Positions 11,178 to 22,575 of a stretch of 64,000 nucleotides of DNA are shown piece by piece. A program made the translations under genes and the position numbers. The stretch is from the NCBI GenBank assembly GCA_902805475.1, contig CADCSX010000005.1:2677501-2741500 (forward strand), given 5' to 3'. Position 1 is the stretch's first letter. Each line of letters begins with the position of its first letter. The stretch is from Entonaema liquescens. Taxonomy: Eukaryota; Ascomycota; Sordariomycetes; Xylariales; Xylariaceae. Under the pieces are notes generated by a model. That model saw only the letters and a list, made by a program, of their open reading frames with translations. It had not been told where the DNA came from and ran no database searches.

Positions 11178-13322
11178 ATGGACACTGTTTGGCTGGGCCG
11201 TCCCCAAAAGTGTCCAGTTTGTGGTGCTAGATCCAACGATCTACCTAGCGCGTGGTCTGACCCTCAATGCATGCCCTCTCACTACCTAAGGGACTGGAGA
11301 GTCGACTGGGGTGCTTGTGTTCTTGACCCAAACCCTGATTTCGCCGTCGGCTGCGTGGTCTGCGCGACAGTTTTATCTATATTGGCTGGTGTATATAAGT
11401 GGTCCTCCCACACGCGTCCTAATAACCTTGCTACAATATCAATGGGCGAGCGCGAAACAATAATACTTGAATTAGATGGCTGTGAAAGCATCCTAATCAA
11501 CCAGTTGGGTATCCGTACCAATCTAATGTCGCAGTTTCCTTCACCCAGCTAATTGTTTTATTTACTTTAAGCAAGCTCACTGTCGAAACCGACAAATGAG
11601 CCGTACTACGATTTCCCTACTGGTAAAGGCCTAATCGAGACTTTAAACCTCGCGAAGAGATGGCTGCATTTGTGTAGGGTGAACCACAGGGAATGCATGC
11701 TTAAGTCGGAGTCTTATACTCCATCTAGACTTCTTGATGTTAGTTCACAACATATTAGCTTACGCCTACGATACAAAATACCGAAAGGCTCTCAATTCGT
11801 CGCACTAAGCCATTGTTGGGGTGGTTTTCAGCCACTTAAGACAATTTCAAGCAACATCAGGTCGCACACGATAGGAATAGATTATGAAGCTCTCCCACGA
11901 ACGTTCAAAAATGCAGTGATGATTACGAAAATACTGGGCTTGAAGTTCCTCTGGATAGATAGCCTCTGCATTGTACAAGATGACAAAGAGGACTGGGAAC
12001 TAGAATCGAGCCAGATGGAGAACATTGACGGTAACGCCGAGTTAGTATTAGCTGCTTCCGCTGCATGTTCACCTCACCAAGGCTTCTTAAAAGGCTGGTC
12101 ATGCACCTCCTCAGGTCATGTAAGCGTTAAATTGGACCCCGGATCAGCGCCTGTAGAGTCTATCTACCGTTTAGCCTCTGCCCATAGCAGCTGTGGCGAT
12201 GAACCTGTCACGAGGCAAACCAAAAGGTGAGGACACAACTTCGTTGTTCCGCAAGGAACTCTAACTAAGGAAGCTCTGAAGCCAGAGCTATACATACAAA
12301 ACAGTTTCTTTGTTCTAAGGGAGTCTCAAGTGAGACCCCTGACAGAACCCCTACATCGTCGAGCATGGGCATTCCAAGAAAAGCTGATGGCCAGGAGATA
12401 CCTGTCTTTCGAAACGAGTGAGATGACATGGAATTGTCGCGAGCATCAGTTATGCGAATGTGGCTGGAACTCTTGTCAACTTTCACCTTTCAATAATCTC
12501 AATCTTGAGGGGATGTTAGGATCGTTATCACACTGGGGCCTCACGACGCTTTGGGTAAACAACATCGTCATACCATATACTCGAAGAAAACTCACTGTAC
12601 AATCAGATAAACTCATAGCCCTTTCAGCTGTAGCTTCTCGGTTTCACCACTATTATCGTGGCACGTATCTCGCAGGCCTCTGGGAAGAGGACCTCATACA
12701 CGGACTTCTCTGGATGTGCCGAGGTGGAAACCCGGAGGACTTCAAAGCTCCCAGTTGGAGCTGGATTTCTGTCAATAATGATGGCGTCTCCTATGATATG
12801 TGGGCAAAATATAGCTGTCCACTAGCCAAGGTCAGACGTGTTAAAGTCGAGTTGTCAACGAAGAATATCTACGGCCCGGTTTCTGGTGGAGCTGTTCGCC
12901 TTCGAGGTAGGGCTGTACGGGCGAAACTCCGCGTCGGCGAAGCAAAACACGATTTGACTGGGCCACTAAAAAGAGCGTGTGAAATATCTGGGACCCAATG
13001 GGCTGTTGATTGCTGGCTAGATATGCCACTTGCCCCTTACGGTTCTATATTAGACGATGCCACAGGAAAGAAAGAAGTCTCCGCTAGGAGAATATATTTC
13101 AATGAAAAATGCACCCGTTTAGAATCCCCGGCCGTCTATTCAGTATGGATCCTTCTAATGGCAGAAAAGGACATGTGTGGCCGATACAGTGGGTTGATAC
13201 TTGGTCCCTCACCAAAGCAATCGGGTTGTTTTGAGCGCCTTGGGCTTGCTTGTTGGTCTAATGGAAGGTTGCCCTATAAATGGGTCGACGGGCAAAGAGC
13301 CCGTAAATTCACTGTAATTTGA
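11178..13322 (+). pseudogene. HET-domain (heterokaryon incompatibility) gene with an in-frame stop
   Basis: The ATG at 11178 is in good context (CCGCCATGG). A 63-bp intron at 11509-11571 (GTATCC...CTAAT...TTAAG) keeps the frame. The HET signature follows: RLLDVSS, FVALSHCWGG, PLKTISSNI, FKNAVMITKILGLKFLWID, SLCIVQDDKEDWELE. The downstream family block PLHRRAWAFQEKLMARRYL lies near 12340. Exons total 2082 bp, divisible by three, but a TGA at 12228-12230 interrupts the frame between these blocks while coding sequence continues unshifted on both sides. A related relic at 17.0 kb aligns without gaps here and has CAA at this position, so the TGA looks like a nonsense mutation in a once continuous ~693-residue protein. 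HET proteins trigger cell death after fusion of unlike hyphae. A truncated N-terminal product could still be made. Confidence 0.7.
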
Positions 13323-13427
13323 GTATGATATCTATCGAGTACAATGTTTAATTGGTGACGACCTCAGGAGCTGAGGGAAGGTCAGACCTACTCCGTCATC
13401 AATAATATATGCAGAGGTATCTATCAA

Positions 13428-14237
13428 GAGTGATGCTATTTCAAGATTACCTTGCCGGGCCTACAATGCAGATTACCCCACTGGACACTTGTAAGTAACT
13501 GGCAACTAAAGTTATTAGTAAAATGACATGTCTCCACAACCGTCTTAAATCTCACGATGTAAACAATGAAAAGTAAACATTACCAAAACGCCACGTCTTT
13601 ATCTTTTCATACTTAGGGAGAACAGAGGCCAAATGCTATAGGTGACGTTAGACCTTGCTTTAAGCCTGTATTTAGATACTTGACGTCGTTGGTAACATGC
13701 ATGGCACGCACTACTTTGTTACTCAATGATATCTTTTTCAATTTAAACTATTTACTTACGAAACTCATACCGTTAAATGCGCCTATATGCGCCGATTAGA
13801 TGTATAAAGATAGCTTTCATTAAAGACGTTGATGTTGTAAGAAAATGAAGTAAAAGTATCACTATTTACAGATTAGTATAGTCTTATTTACAGATTATAT
13901 GCCCCTATTTACAGATTACATATCGATTATTAGCTTTTATTTGTAGATTACTACTTCTTAATTACAGATTACTTTTAAAATAACTTTACGAAATACGGTC
14001 GCATTCTTTTAAAATCAGTATCAATCAATTAATTAAGATCTAAATAATTGAAATCTCTCAAGATATTCGTAAATATTGACTATTGTAGTTAGGAAATATT
14101 AAATTTATTTAATTGTAATAAGGTAGAATTGTAAGGTTGTTAGTTTACGATAAATTTTGTACGCAACTGCGGGCAGTTGTAATTCCAAGTAATCTGCATT
14201 GTAGGCCCGGCAAAGTAATCTTGAAATAGCATCACTC
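13428..14237. mobile_element. Candidate foldback/MITE-like element with 49-bp inverted arms
   Basis: The arm at 13428-13476 reappears inverted at 14189-14237 with 48 of 49 bases identical by my reading. The 712 bp between are very AT-rich and code for nothing recognisable. They include five direct copies of a motif close to TATTTACAGATTA between 13862 and 13972. The string GATTAC also occurs within the arms, as in subterminal repeats of DNA transposons. No clear target-site duplication was seen at the edges, so the true ends are uncertain. Mobile origin is inference. A local inverted duplication would look similar. Confidence 0.5.
13862..13972. repeat. Five direct copies of an ATTTACAGATTA-like motif
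   Basis: Copies lie at about 13862, 13883, 13904, 13937 and 13958, spaced 20-33 bp apart. The first three are nearly perfect. The fourth reads ATTTGTAGATTAC and the fifth AATTACAGATTAC. They sit inside the inverted-repeat element. Confidence 0.75.
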
Positions 14238-14323
14238 TCTATCAATAGCAAGGCACGGTTTGATGCAATCATGCAATGAAGGAAACTGGACATTTTATTC
14301 CACCTATACCTAAATGAGCGTCA

Positions 14324-15702
14324 TCAGATCTGCATATGGGCTGAATATCCCTTAGTTGCGATATCTTTTCTCATTCTTAGATCACATATGAGCATTTCCA
14401 CATTCCTCGCAACACACTTTGCTTCTCGAAGCCCATGATACTTTTTGGCCTCCTCGATCTGTTTCATGATTTTTCTTTCATCCTCTTCCTTCTTATGAAC
14501 CATCTCTCTTAGGCTCTTTAAGTCGATTCTAACACTGGCAAGTTGGTCTTCTAAATCTTTGAGGTGTTGTCTAGTAGTTGTATCGCCATTTTCCAGAACC
14601 CCAGGTGTTTGCGACTCATGAGATGGCGGATACTCCTCTATCTTTGGTAGACTCTCGTGGGAGGGTATAGTCCCGGGAACGTTGACATCCGAAGTAGTTT
14701 TTGTAACGGACTTCTTGCTCTCTGTTAATTCGGATTCCTCAGTTGTCACGCTGGTAATGTTTCCTTTATGAGAAGCGCCCCCCTGAGACCTAGATGGGTA
14801 CGTGAGTTCTGGTCTGCGCTTTGTTGCATCATTTCCTCTTGACCAATCTTGTGTAAAGAACTTCCCAAATGCTCTCAATTTCTCAGCCTCGAGATTATTT
14901 CTATCCCTGATCGCACTCTGTTGGGTACCACTAGGGTTGAACAGCACGTTGGAATCCACACGATCGTATATTAATAACTGTTCTGCCCCGTCCTCATCAT
15001 TTCCCGTGAAATCGTCTGTAGAGCCGATTATGCCCCTGGCGATTATCTCCATAGCGAACTTTTCTCCCAAAGGGCCTGTCGGCAAGCGGTTCCTTTCGAC
15101 TAGCACCGCAGTCTGCATCATATTCGGGATCTCGGCGGTAGTTTGCTCATTCCCAAACATGATCCACTGGACTTGCACGTTTCTGGCGAGGTTACAAGCA
15201 TCACAACTTATGCCCACGGTAGTTGGCGTTATCTCCTTGGTAGTATGCCACTTGTAGACCGAAGTGTCCTCCTCCACCGGGGCGCCCGCTATGATAGCCA
15301 AGTTTATCTCGTCACTGGCCTTGGCAGTTTTGTCAGAGCGACTGATTTGAGTTTTGATTCTTGGGGCGAGATCTACAATCTCAGGATGAGTAACAGGGCC
15401 TCCCGGCCCAATAAACCCCAAGGTTATTTTAATATTATTGAACTTCTTTCCAGGCCCAAGGGGCTCAAACGTGAAGAATAAAACTATGACAGTCGCTGGT
15501 GGCCCCTGTCCTTCATGGTGCCATGGCAGGCTTGGACCAAATTGTATTTCACAAGATGATGACCTCCTGTCCTTGAAATCAATTGACCATCGTTATTAGG
15601 GTCAATTCTGCTAGTCCCTGGCCTTGGTTGAAGGACAAGGTTGCTCCCGGTATGGTGTTCCCATGGAATGGTAGTGGATTGAGTATTGTTCTTAATAGAC
15701 AT
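14324..15702 (-). CDS. Hypothetical fungal protein with C-terminal coiled coil
   Basis: I do not recognise the family. A long open frame runs from about 15596 down to the stop at 14324. It reads naturally from CEIQFGPSLPWHHEGQG and TFEPLGPGKKFNNIKITLGF through WIMFGNEQTTAEIPNM to the C-terminus. The N-terminal two thirds look like a beta-rich globular domain. A Ser/Thr/Glu-rich linker follows, then a charged heptad-rich segment (HLKDLEDQLASVRIDL) predicted to be a coiled coil. This frame has no ATG at its upstream end. The nearest is at 15702 (MSIKNNTQSTTIPW) in another frame, so an intron near 15575-15640 or a one-base shift must join them. A branch-like CTAATAAC and a TTTCAAG acceptor support an intron, but its donor (GTCCTT) would be poor. 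The gene sits between a HET gene and HET relics, as fast-evolving accessory genes often do. Confidence 0.55.
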
Positions 15703-17029
15703 GATCTGCGGATGGCTTATTGTAGGTATATCTAAGCGATAGTCACGTCCAGAGCAATGGAAAGGTCTCAACGGATGGTAGAAATTACGATTCAGAATTG
15801 AAGGGTTGAGCTATCCATTTGGCAATATATCTACAGATATTCCATCTACTCTTCTGCATTGTGAATATTTTGATAGAAGACTGCTTAAAAACGGCTGAGA
15901 GTAAAGCTATATTGAAGCATTCTAAGTATACGTGACAACCGTACGTTCCTTTAGGCAGAGCCCAAGCATTCACCTTCCCCATGCGTAGGCGTTTTGGATT
16001 CCTCTGGCTCTTTGTAGACGCTGCCTTATTCTTCAATGTTGCGTTGGGTTTAGGCTCCTATACATTTTACTCTGCATCTTTCGTGCTGAACTGGGAAATC
16101 CGAATGAAGCAGGCTCTCGGAACTCTCCTTGGCCACTTTAATTCCAGCCAATGTCTATTTGCAGTCTTGCTATCTATTGGGGGTGAATAATGGTGGCTTG
16201 CTGAGGAAGTGCAGTGTAGTACGAATAATCGCACTATTTTCCCTTTCTGGTTTTCAACACATGCGCTCATGCATGGGAACTTGCGTTTTTCTGGAGGACA
16301 TGAATCCTCTTGAAGACGGGAACCGGGCTCATGGACCGGGTTTTCCCGTCTTCGCCGCAGTAGATATTTTGGTAAGCTGCAGTAGATCTTAGGATGATTG
16401 TGAGACTCCCAGAGCAAGGAGTGTTAGATCGCTTCGGTTAATACTCTGACTAGAACTAGTAGCTTCTGTACCTCGATAGGGTGTGATTTTAGTTACTTAT
16501 GATATTCATCATACTGAAACAACCAATCTACTGATAATACGCTCTAATTTAATCGGCGCCCTATCCGTCATTACCTTCATGTATAGGGGTAAAAAGGGGC
16601 AGATAGAGGGGATACAGACTCTGGCTCCGATGTGTTAGCGTAGTATATTCGTAAGCGCTATTACCGTACCGATCCTTCTCTTGTGCTAGTCCTGTTTGCC
16701 TTCGCTAATGGTGATAACCCTTAGCGTATATAGACCCGTGGCGTCAAGTCTAGCTGCCAGAGATATCGGGGTGAAACGCTACCCTATATCTCACTTTGGA
16801 GAATCCACTACTTACAGAGGTATGCCGAGGTAGACACGTAGTAAGTATAAGTCGAATGTATCGTAGTCATCGATCTTACCTTCATTAGCTGGGTGGCTAC
16901 ACTGATGTAGTAGATATTAGGGGTCACTGCATTAATATTAGGTATCTAACATGTTATCACTAGCGAATCACTTAGTGACCCGTACTTGTATAGCAAGTAA
17001 AGGGATCATGTGCCTTCCATCACCATATG
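15703..17029. other. Intergenic region with no recognised gene
   Basis: Short frames on both strands (for example about 15785-16036 on the minus strand and 15981-16190 on the plus strand) overlap each other and match nothing known to me. No RNA gene was seen. Confidence 0.5.
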
Positions 17030-17262
17030 TGTCATGAGGTGGAGCAAGAAGCAAGGAACCAACATCATTGTCCCGCAAGGAACTCTAACTAAGACAGCTT
17101 TGAAGCTGGAGCTATTCATGCTAAATATGTTCTCGGTTCTCAGGGATCTCGATTGAGACCTTTGAAAATGTCGTTTTATTAAGATGCCTCGGATGGAACC
17201 TTGTCAGTATGTGCGGGTTCTAAAGGCTACTTATTGACGCATTGGGGACTATACATGTGGTG
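17030..17262 (+). pseudogene. Relic of a HET-type gene, paralogous to the copy at 11-13 kb
   Basis: From 17030 the sequence aligns with the HET gene at about 12206-12345, at first without gaps and later with small gaps. The translated stretch IIVPQGTLTKTALKLELF matches FVVPQGTLTKEALKPELY in the larger gene. It then meets frameshifts and stops. A weaker match near 17225-17260 (THWGL versus SHWGL) suggests the relic continued past a deletion. No HET signature block or start remains upstream. This is a decayed duplicate. Confidence 0.7.
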
Positions 17263-17323
17263 ATACCTAGTAAACGGATTTATTCCAGTGATGGACTCCA
17301 ATATGTGTTGTATATCATGCTTC

Positions 17324-18001
17324 TTATATTGAATTCACTTGTGGGCACTTATACGGGGTTAATAAATAGTCCGTGACCATATGGAGAGGTGTTTCGACGG
17401 TATGTTGGCTTCCCTGTAGATTTGTTGAGAGGTGACAAAACAGTACAATAACATTGTAGGCACAGACGATGATGTAATTGAACGTAAAGGCGAGTGGATA
17501 TTCAATCAAGTCAAGCATATTCTCTAAATTCTGAGATATGTTTTTTTGGAGAGGGCGTTCTTTTATTGCTCGATACACATGACGAGAAACCACGAGCTCT
17601 CGCTTTGTGGCGGGGTTTAGATCATTTATGCTGGCTGGAAATGTTTGACAAGATCATAATCGAAGCTTGAATATATAATAAGGAGCACTCACGGAGCATG
17701 GATAGAGCCATCCCAAAGGAGATCTAGGCGAGGAAAAAAGATGAAATGTATTAAGACATTTTTCAAAAGTTCGAAACCAGCCGTGTAGGTCAATCTTAGA
17801 GAAGAAAAAACGTCTGTCACCACAGCGGCCATGCTGGAGAGTATCCAGTCCACGCCACCAGAACCAGGCCGGGTAGGAATGCATAGACAAGAATAAAAGG
17901 ACCATGACTAATGTATGCGGCTTATTTTTAGGCTCATAAAATTGTTTGCTCAGATCACCTAGTTGTCCAATTATTAGTTGGGTAGGTAACAATTGAAGCA
18001 A
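17324..18001 (-). pseudogene. Partial paralogue or relic of the membrane-protein gene at 21.4-22.6 kb
   Basis: The minus-strand reading at about 17700-17900 contains AWFWWRGLDTLQHGRCGD and a following FFFSKIDLHGWFRTF. This is the same block as AWFWWSGLDTLPHGKCGD ... FFFSRVSLHGWFRTY in the intact gene at 21.4-22.6 kb. A GTGAGT donor follows the block, as in a real exon. A further open stretch (17324-17630) carries a hydrophobic run (FNYIIVCAYNVIVLFCHL) but differs from the intact copy's C-terminus. I could not find a first exon equivalent to MKFIRGEYTVFAYG upstream. It is either a decayed copy or a diverged gene whose 5' exon I missed. Confidence 0.55.
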
Positions 18002-19542
18002 ACTTTGATGTCAAATACCTACCTGCTATCTGTCGAGTAGATGGAGCAGATATAGTTGATGAAGTATAAGACGGCTTTTTTCTAACTATTTCTCGACAAT
18101 AACAAGATGCACTGCTTGTATCAATATCATTGCTTTCGTATTAGATGGGCACCTTATCCAATAGGAAAAGGGGAAACATAGACATCGTCACAAGAGCCTT
18201 ATCAAGATCAATATTGAGCTATCACAGCGTATTTCAGCAGTGGTGGAAGCCTTCATTGGGACAACCAGTTACCTGTCCAGTCAACACTCGATCTTATTAG
18301 CCCATCAATTGTCAGAGTACTGCTTTGTGTGGAAAGTTGACTGGCCGTGAGTATTTTCCTCCACAACATCGGGATGCAACATATATATTCTTATCTTCCG
18401 TATCCGTACGCATGCATATAAATACAAGCCTGCCCTGATTTCAAGGGTCTATTGCAGAGTAGTATCCCGTACTATCCCATCGCGATATGCTGCATGATCC
18501 CCAAATAATAGGGGTTCTGTCCAGTACCTCAGGTCACACAACGTGACACGTGGTAGGAAGTTGAGGCTGAGTGGCATCTCATAGTGATAAAAGCGTTTAC
18601 GCCTGTAGGCACCTATTGGGCATGTATGGCCATCTAAGATACTGGATCTCACTGAGATATCCTTTCAACGTTGCTCCCGGAGCGCTCTTTGGCGCGGAAG
18701 ACGGCTGTAGTACCGTAGCAGAGCCAGTGTTGAAGCCCAAAATCAGCGTACCATACTTCAAGCACGAATAAAAGCTTGTTATAACCTTTATCGGCGGCTA
18801 GAAGGGGAAAACAATAATGAAATTCTATGTAATTCTATAGAATATTCGAAAATATTTTGAAGTACCGAGGTAGAAATTACTTACACCTGTTCGAGAGTAT
18901 CTTAGATCATTCTTTGATTACTGCCCAACCCCTTAATTAAGGCGCAGCACCTTACGGGTGCGAAGAGGAGAATGTTACATGTAGCCGGCATTAATACTAC
19001 CAAAGCAGTGATGAGCATTGAGCATTCTCAAATAGGTATCAGCTATACTTCATTTTACAAGCTGTAAATATTCGGCCTATGTCATCTGTTAGTGGAATGG
19101 AGATGCATAGGGCTAATAATTATTCGACCAATCTTATACGGAAGCCACCACGTCGGATTGTGGATTGGTAGCCTTGATGGAGGTCATACGTAGAGTGAGC
19201 ATCATAATAGTATAGCGGTGATCCAGACCCAGCGGTTGCTATGTAGATAGAGTAATGCAGTGGACAGGCGGGGACGAAATGCTGAGGCAGGCAGTGGAGG
19301 ATCTCTCGTGTCAAGCAGAAATCTAGCTCTGTATTCCTCTAAGGAGGTACTATAGACGTTTCTCGCGCCATAGATGCGCTTCGGGAGTCACGTTGCAAGA
19401 TTATCTTGTTAGGCAGCCTTAAATGCCCAATAAACATGAACATATTCATCTTCAACATGAAAATTAAGGGGAATTTCGTTGACAGTACGCGATAGACTTT
19501 TAAAATTAACCCTTCAATGAACTTTACTATACTCCCTATGAT
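18002..19542. other. Intergenic region with no recognised gene
   Basis: AT-rich sequence between the membrane-protein relic and the P450 stop codon. Only short, featureless frames are present. Confidence 0.5.
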
Positions 19543-21175
19543 CTACCCTGTTGCTGGGGTGAGCGATACAGGACACCCATGAGCGCTCTTTGCCGTCAGA
19601 GCTACCTGTGCCTGGTAGGGCTTATCGTCCTCGCTCTTGATTCCGCTAAACTCTTGCAACATCCGTGATACTATATACGAAGCCTCCATGGTTGCCTTTT
19701 GCTGTCCCAAGCACTGTCGGGGTCCAGCTCCAAATGGTAAGAACGTAAACGGAGGAGGGCTATAACCATTTTCCCAGCGGGAGGGACAAAACTCATTTGC
19801 ATTGGGACCCCAGACATTCGGGTCGCGATGGAGCGTGGCGAAGCATGTATCGAATAGAGTACCGGCTGGTGCGAACACTGGAGCAGTGCCGTCTGGGCCT
19901 CCTCCAGTAGGTAAAACTGTATCTTTTAAAGCAACGCGATTCATCTGCGGGAACACGGGGTATAGACGAAGAGCTGGTCATTATGTTAGCGATAACTTTC
20001 AATGTAGAGCCAAATATTAACAGGCATACTCTCAGTGATAACATGTTGTAGGGACTTGATCCGTGGTAACTGGTCGAAATCCAGCGGCTTGTCACTCACA
20101 GCCAGAATTTCAGCTCGCACTTGGGCAGCTATAGCAGGGTTGCTGGCCAAGTTCCGGATAACGTGGCTAATCAAAGAAGCAGTCGTTTCGGTTGCTGCCA
20201 TCATGGCCTGGACTATTTGATTCCGCAGAACAGTCCTATCAGTCGTCGCTTGTGCCATGTTGAAAAGCAGAGTGCGTGACTTTGCTTTGTCTTGGCTATG
20301 TTCAACCGAGTTGATTTTGTTACTGTACTCAATAGCTCTATCGACATATACGTCGGCGAACTTATGGACCTTGTCGCATGCCTCGAGCCAGGAACCCTTT
20401 GGCACGAAGAAGCTCAGAGGTCCCAGGGCCATGCGTATCCCGCAGCCCTTGAAGCCAGCTTGGAATGCATCCAAAAAGCCTTCTGCATGCGATGGAGGCG
20501 TGCCGGAAAGTATTCCGATCGGCTCTCCGAACAGAAAGATTGTATTTAAGTCAAGATACTAAGTAGTGGGCATACGTTAGTGCGCCAAAAGCGTAGGGAG
20601 GGATTCACAAGACCAACCAGTCTTAAGAGATATGGCTGTAAATCAAACTTAGAGCCATCCTTTGGGATTTGTCCTAGTAGGATCTGGAGATGATCTTCAA
20701 GTGGACCAAAATCGGAAATATTAGACCTGTGGAAGCCGGGTTTGAGTAAGTCGTGGGAGATCTTCCAGTCCGAGCCGTCAGTCGTGATAAATCCCTTGCC
20801 GCAGAATGGGCTCATATTGTGTAGTCGCCGCGGCTGAATGCCCCAGTCTGCAGCATTCTTAGAGAAGACCGCCCGTAGGTTTTCCGGGTGGATGGAGAAT
20901 ATTCCATGCGAACCAAAGTTCAGGCTTTCGAACGTATGGCCATACGTATCGTATCGCCTCTGGTGCTCGACCAGGAATTGGTTCTTGGAGATAGCATCTC
21001 CGGTTTGCAGGAAGAGATCTAAACCGAATATAGGGTCATTATGCTTATAGCGGGCTGCAGGCTGGCATCCATGCTGTTGGGCCGTGAGTCGCAATCTGTA
21101 GGTTAGATACAGGCGATAGGTAACAAAAGCGGCAATAGAAGAAGCTAGGAGCGCTAACAGAGACGTGGCACTCAT
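19543..21175 (-). CDS. Cytochrome P450, CYP52-clan (alkane/fatty-acid hydroxylase-like)
   Basis: Three exons, 21175-20609, 20558-20030 and 19973-19543, with GT-AG introns of 50 and 56 bp, join to 508 residues. The N-terminus is a hydrophobic anchor (LLALLASSIAAFVTYRLYL), so the protein should sit on the ER membrane. The I-helix oxygen-activation region is MMAATETTASLI, where E replaces the more usual D. The K-helix ExxR appears as ETLRLYPVFPQMNR, reconstituted across the second splice junction. The heme loop is FLPFGAGPRQCLGQ with Cys about 453 as the iron ligand. GGGPDGTAPVFAPAG and the W-type motif EFCPSRWE fit the CYP52 clan, which omega-hydroxylates alkanes and fatty acids. The substrate here is unknown. 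It shares the neighbourhood with an uncharacterised membrane protein but no biosynthetic core gene, so a metabolite cluster is not supported. Confidence 0.92.
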
Positions 21176-21359
21176 GATGATTTTTGGTGTAGTTGGGGAA
21201 GAAAGGGATGAGAATTTAAAGTACCTAACCTAGTCAAAATATCCGTTTCCAACTAAACTTGCTGTGCCGTATTGTCCTTTGCTGCCCTTTCGTGCGACAC
21301 GAAGTAGACCAATTACAACTCTCGAACTATCTAATTGGACGTTTGTTTCGTCCGTTATT

Positions 21360-22575
21360 TTACTTTCGCAATAATGGTTGGGAAGAATTTACAGACCCGC
21401 ATTCCTCTCCTCCTTGTCTCTCATATCCTGCGCTCATGTCGCTTTCTCGTTTCCTTTTAGAATACAGCCATAAATTCCATAGCGCTTCAATGAACGCACC
21501 CAAGCCAACGATGAAAGGGACCAGTTGGCCTAATGAAGCAAAGGTTTCGGTAGAACTGACGGTTTGCAAGTGATTATATTTGATGCTCTGTTCAACGGCA
21601 ACAATAACAAGGGTGGAAAACATCGTGAAACAGGGAATATAGAAGGAAGTGGATGTCAAAGTTTCGATCAGTGCTGGTTGATCCTCACCCTCGGTTTCCT
21701 TTGTGGTAGTTGAACCTGGGTCCTTAGCACGGAGCCATCTAACAATGGCTCCTGGTTTCACTGTGAACCCCAATGGTTAGAAAGTCCTCGTAAGAGCTTC
21801 AGTATAAAATAGCGCACTTACAAATATGAGAAACTACCAGTGTTCCCAGGATCGAGATAACCGTAATGAATGCAATTGTATTTACAATTTTTCCATAAGT
21901 TCGAAACCAACCATGCAAGCTAACTCGGGAGAAGAAAAAAGCTTCATCGCCACATTTGCCATGTGGGAGAGTATCAAGTCCACTCCACCAAAACCAGGCC
22001 GAAAAAGACGCCCAGCATAAGAATAAACAAAGCGAGACTGCCATGTTAAATGTCATCAGAGGAGGAGACTCGAGCGCACTGATAATTCCTAGTTAACGCA
22101 ATGGTTAGTTGTAATTGTTGGTACGCGAGTAATGAGTGTAATTATGAGGTGTTTTACCAAATAGATCCCAAAGTGCAACGAATATTTCAAAATAAACTAG
22201 TATACTAAGAAGATTTATTGCGATGGAGATCTCCCCTTGGGTTATCTTATTCTGTATCGAATTGTGGATTATGGCTATGAAAAGTGCCATATGCAACCAG
22301 TAGGTATTCGTAATGGTTGGGCTGTCCTTGTACGTTGTTATGAAGGTGATGAATGATCCTAGCGACTGCATATAAAAACCGATACGGACACCTATTCCAT
22401 AAAGATCCGCGTTGCCTTCGGCACTGCATTCGGAATCTCTTTGAATTAGGGTTGGGTGTGTGAAAAAGAGGCTAGGAGATAGTTGTGCGAAAAGGCAGAG
22501 GTAAATAATGCTCAAGAATGTAATCACAGATAGACCATAAGCAAATACCGTATATTCGCCTCGTATAAACTTCAT
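21360..22575 (-). CDS. Multi-spanning membrane protein, fungal family of unknown function
   Basis: Three exons, 22575-22158, 22088-21822 and 21760-21360, with introns of 69 and 61 bp (GTAAAA...CTAG and GTAAGT...CTAAC...CACAG), join to 361 residues from an ATG at 22575. Several hydrophobic stretches of membrane-span length are visible (for example YGLSVITFLSIIYLCLFA, WLHMALFIAIIH, TIAFITVISILGTLVV, IPCFTMFSTLVIVAVE). A conserved-looking loop AWFWWSGLDTLPHGKCGD ... LHGWFRTY lies mid-protein and is also kept in a second copy at 17.3-18.0 kb. The C-terminus is basic and polar, so probably cytosolic. I do not recognise a named family. The layout of about seven spans is suggestive of a receptor or channel, but function is not assigned. 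Confidence 0.8.

Larger units (their letters stand above)
13323..14323. other. AT-rich intergenic region holding the foldback element
   Basis: No coding sequence was recognised. Almost all of it is the inverted-repeat element listed separately, plus about 100 bp of flank on the left and about 90 bp on the right. Confidence 0.6.

Noticed and set aside
19543..22575. Secondary-metabolite gene cluster around the P450
   Set aside because: There is no polyketide synthase, peptide synthetase, terpene synthase or cluster regulator within reach, just one P450 and one membrane protein.
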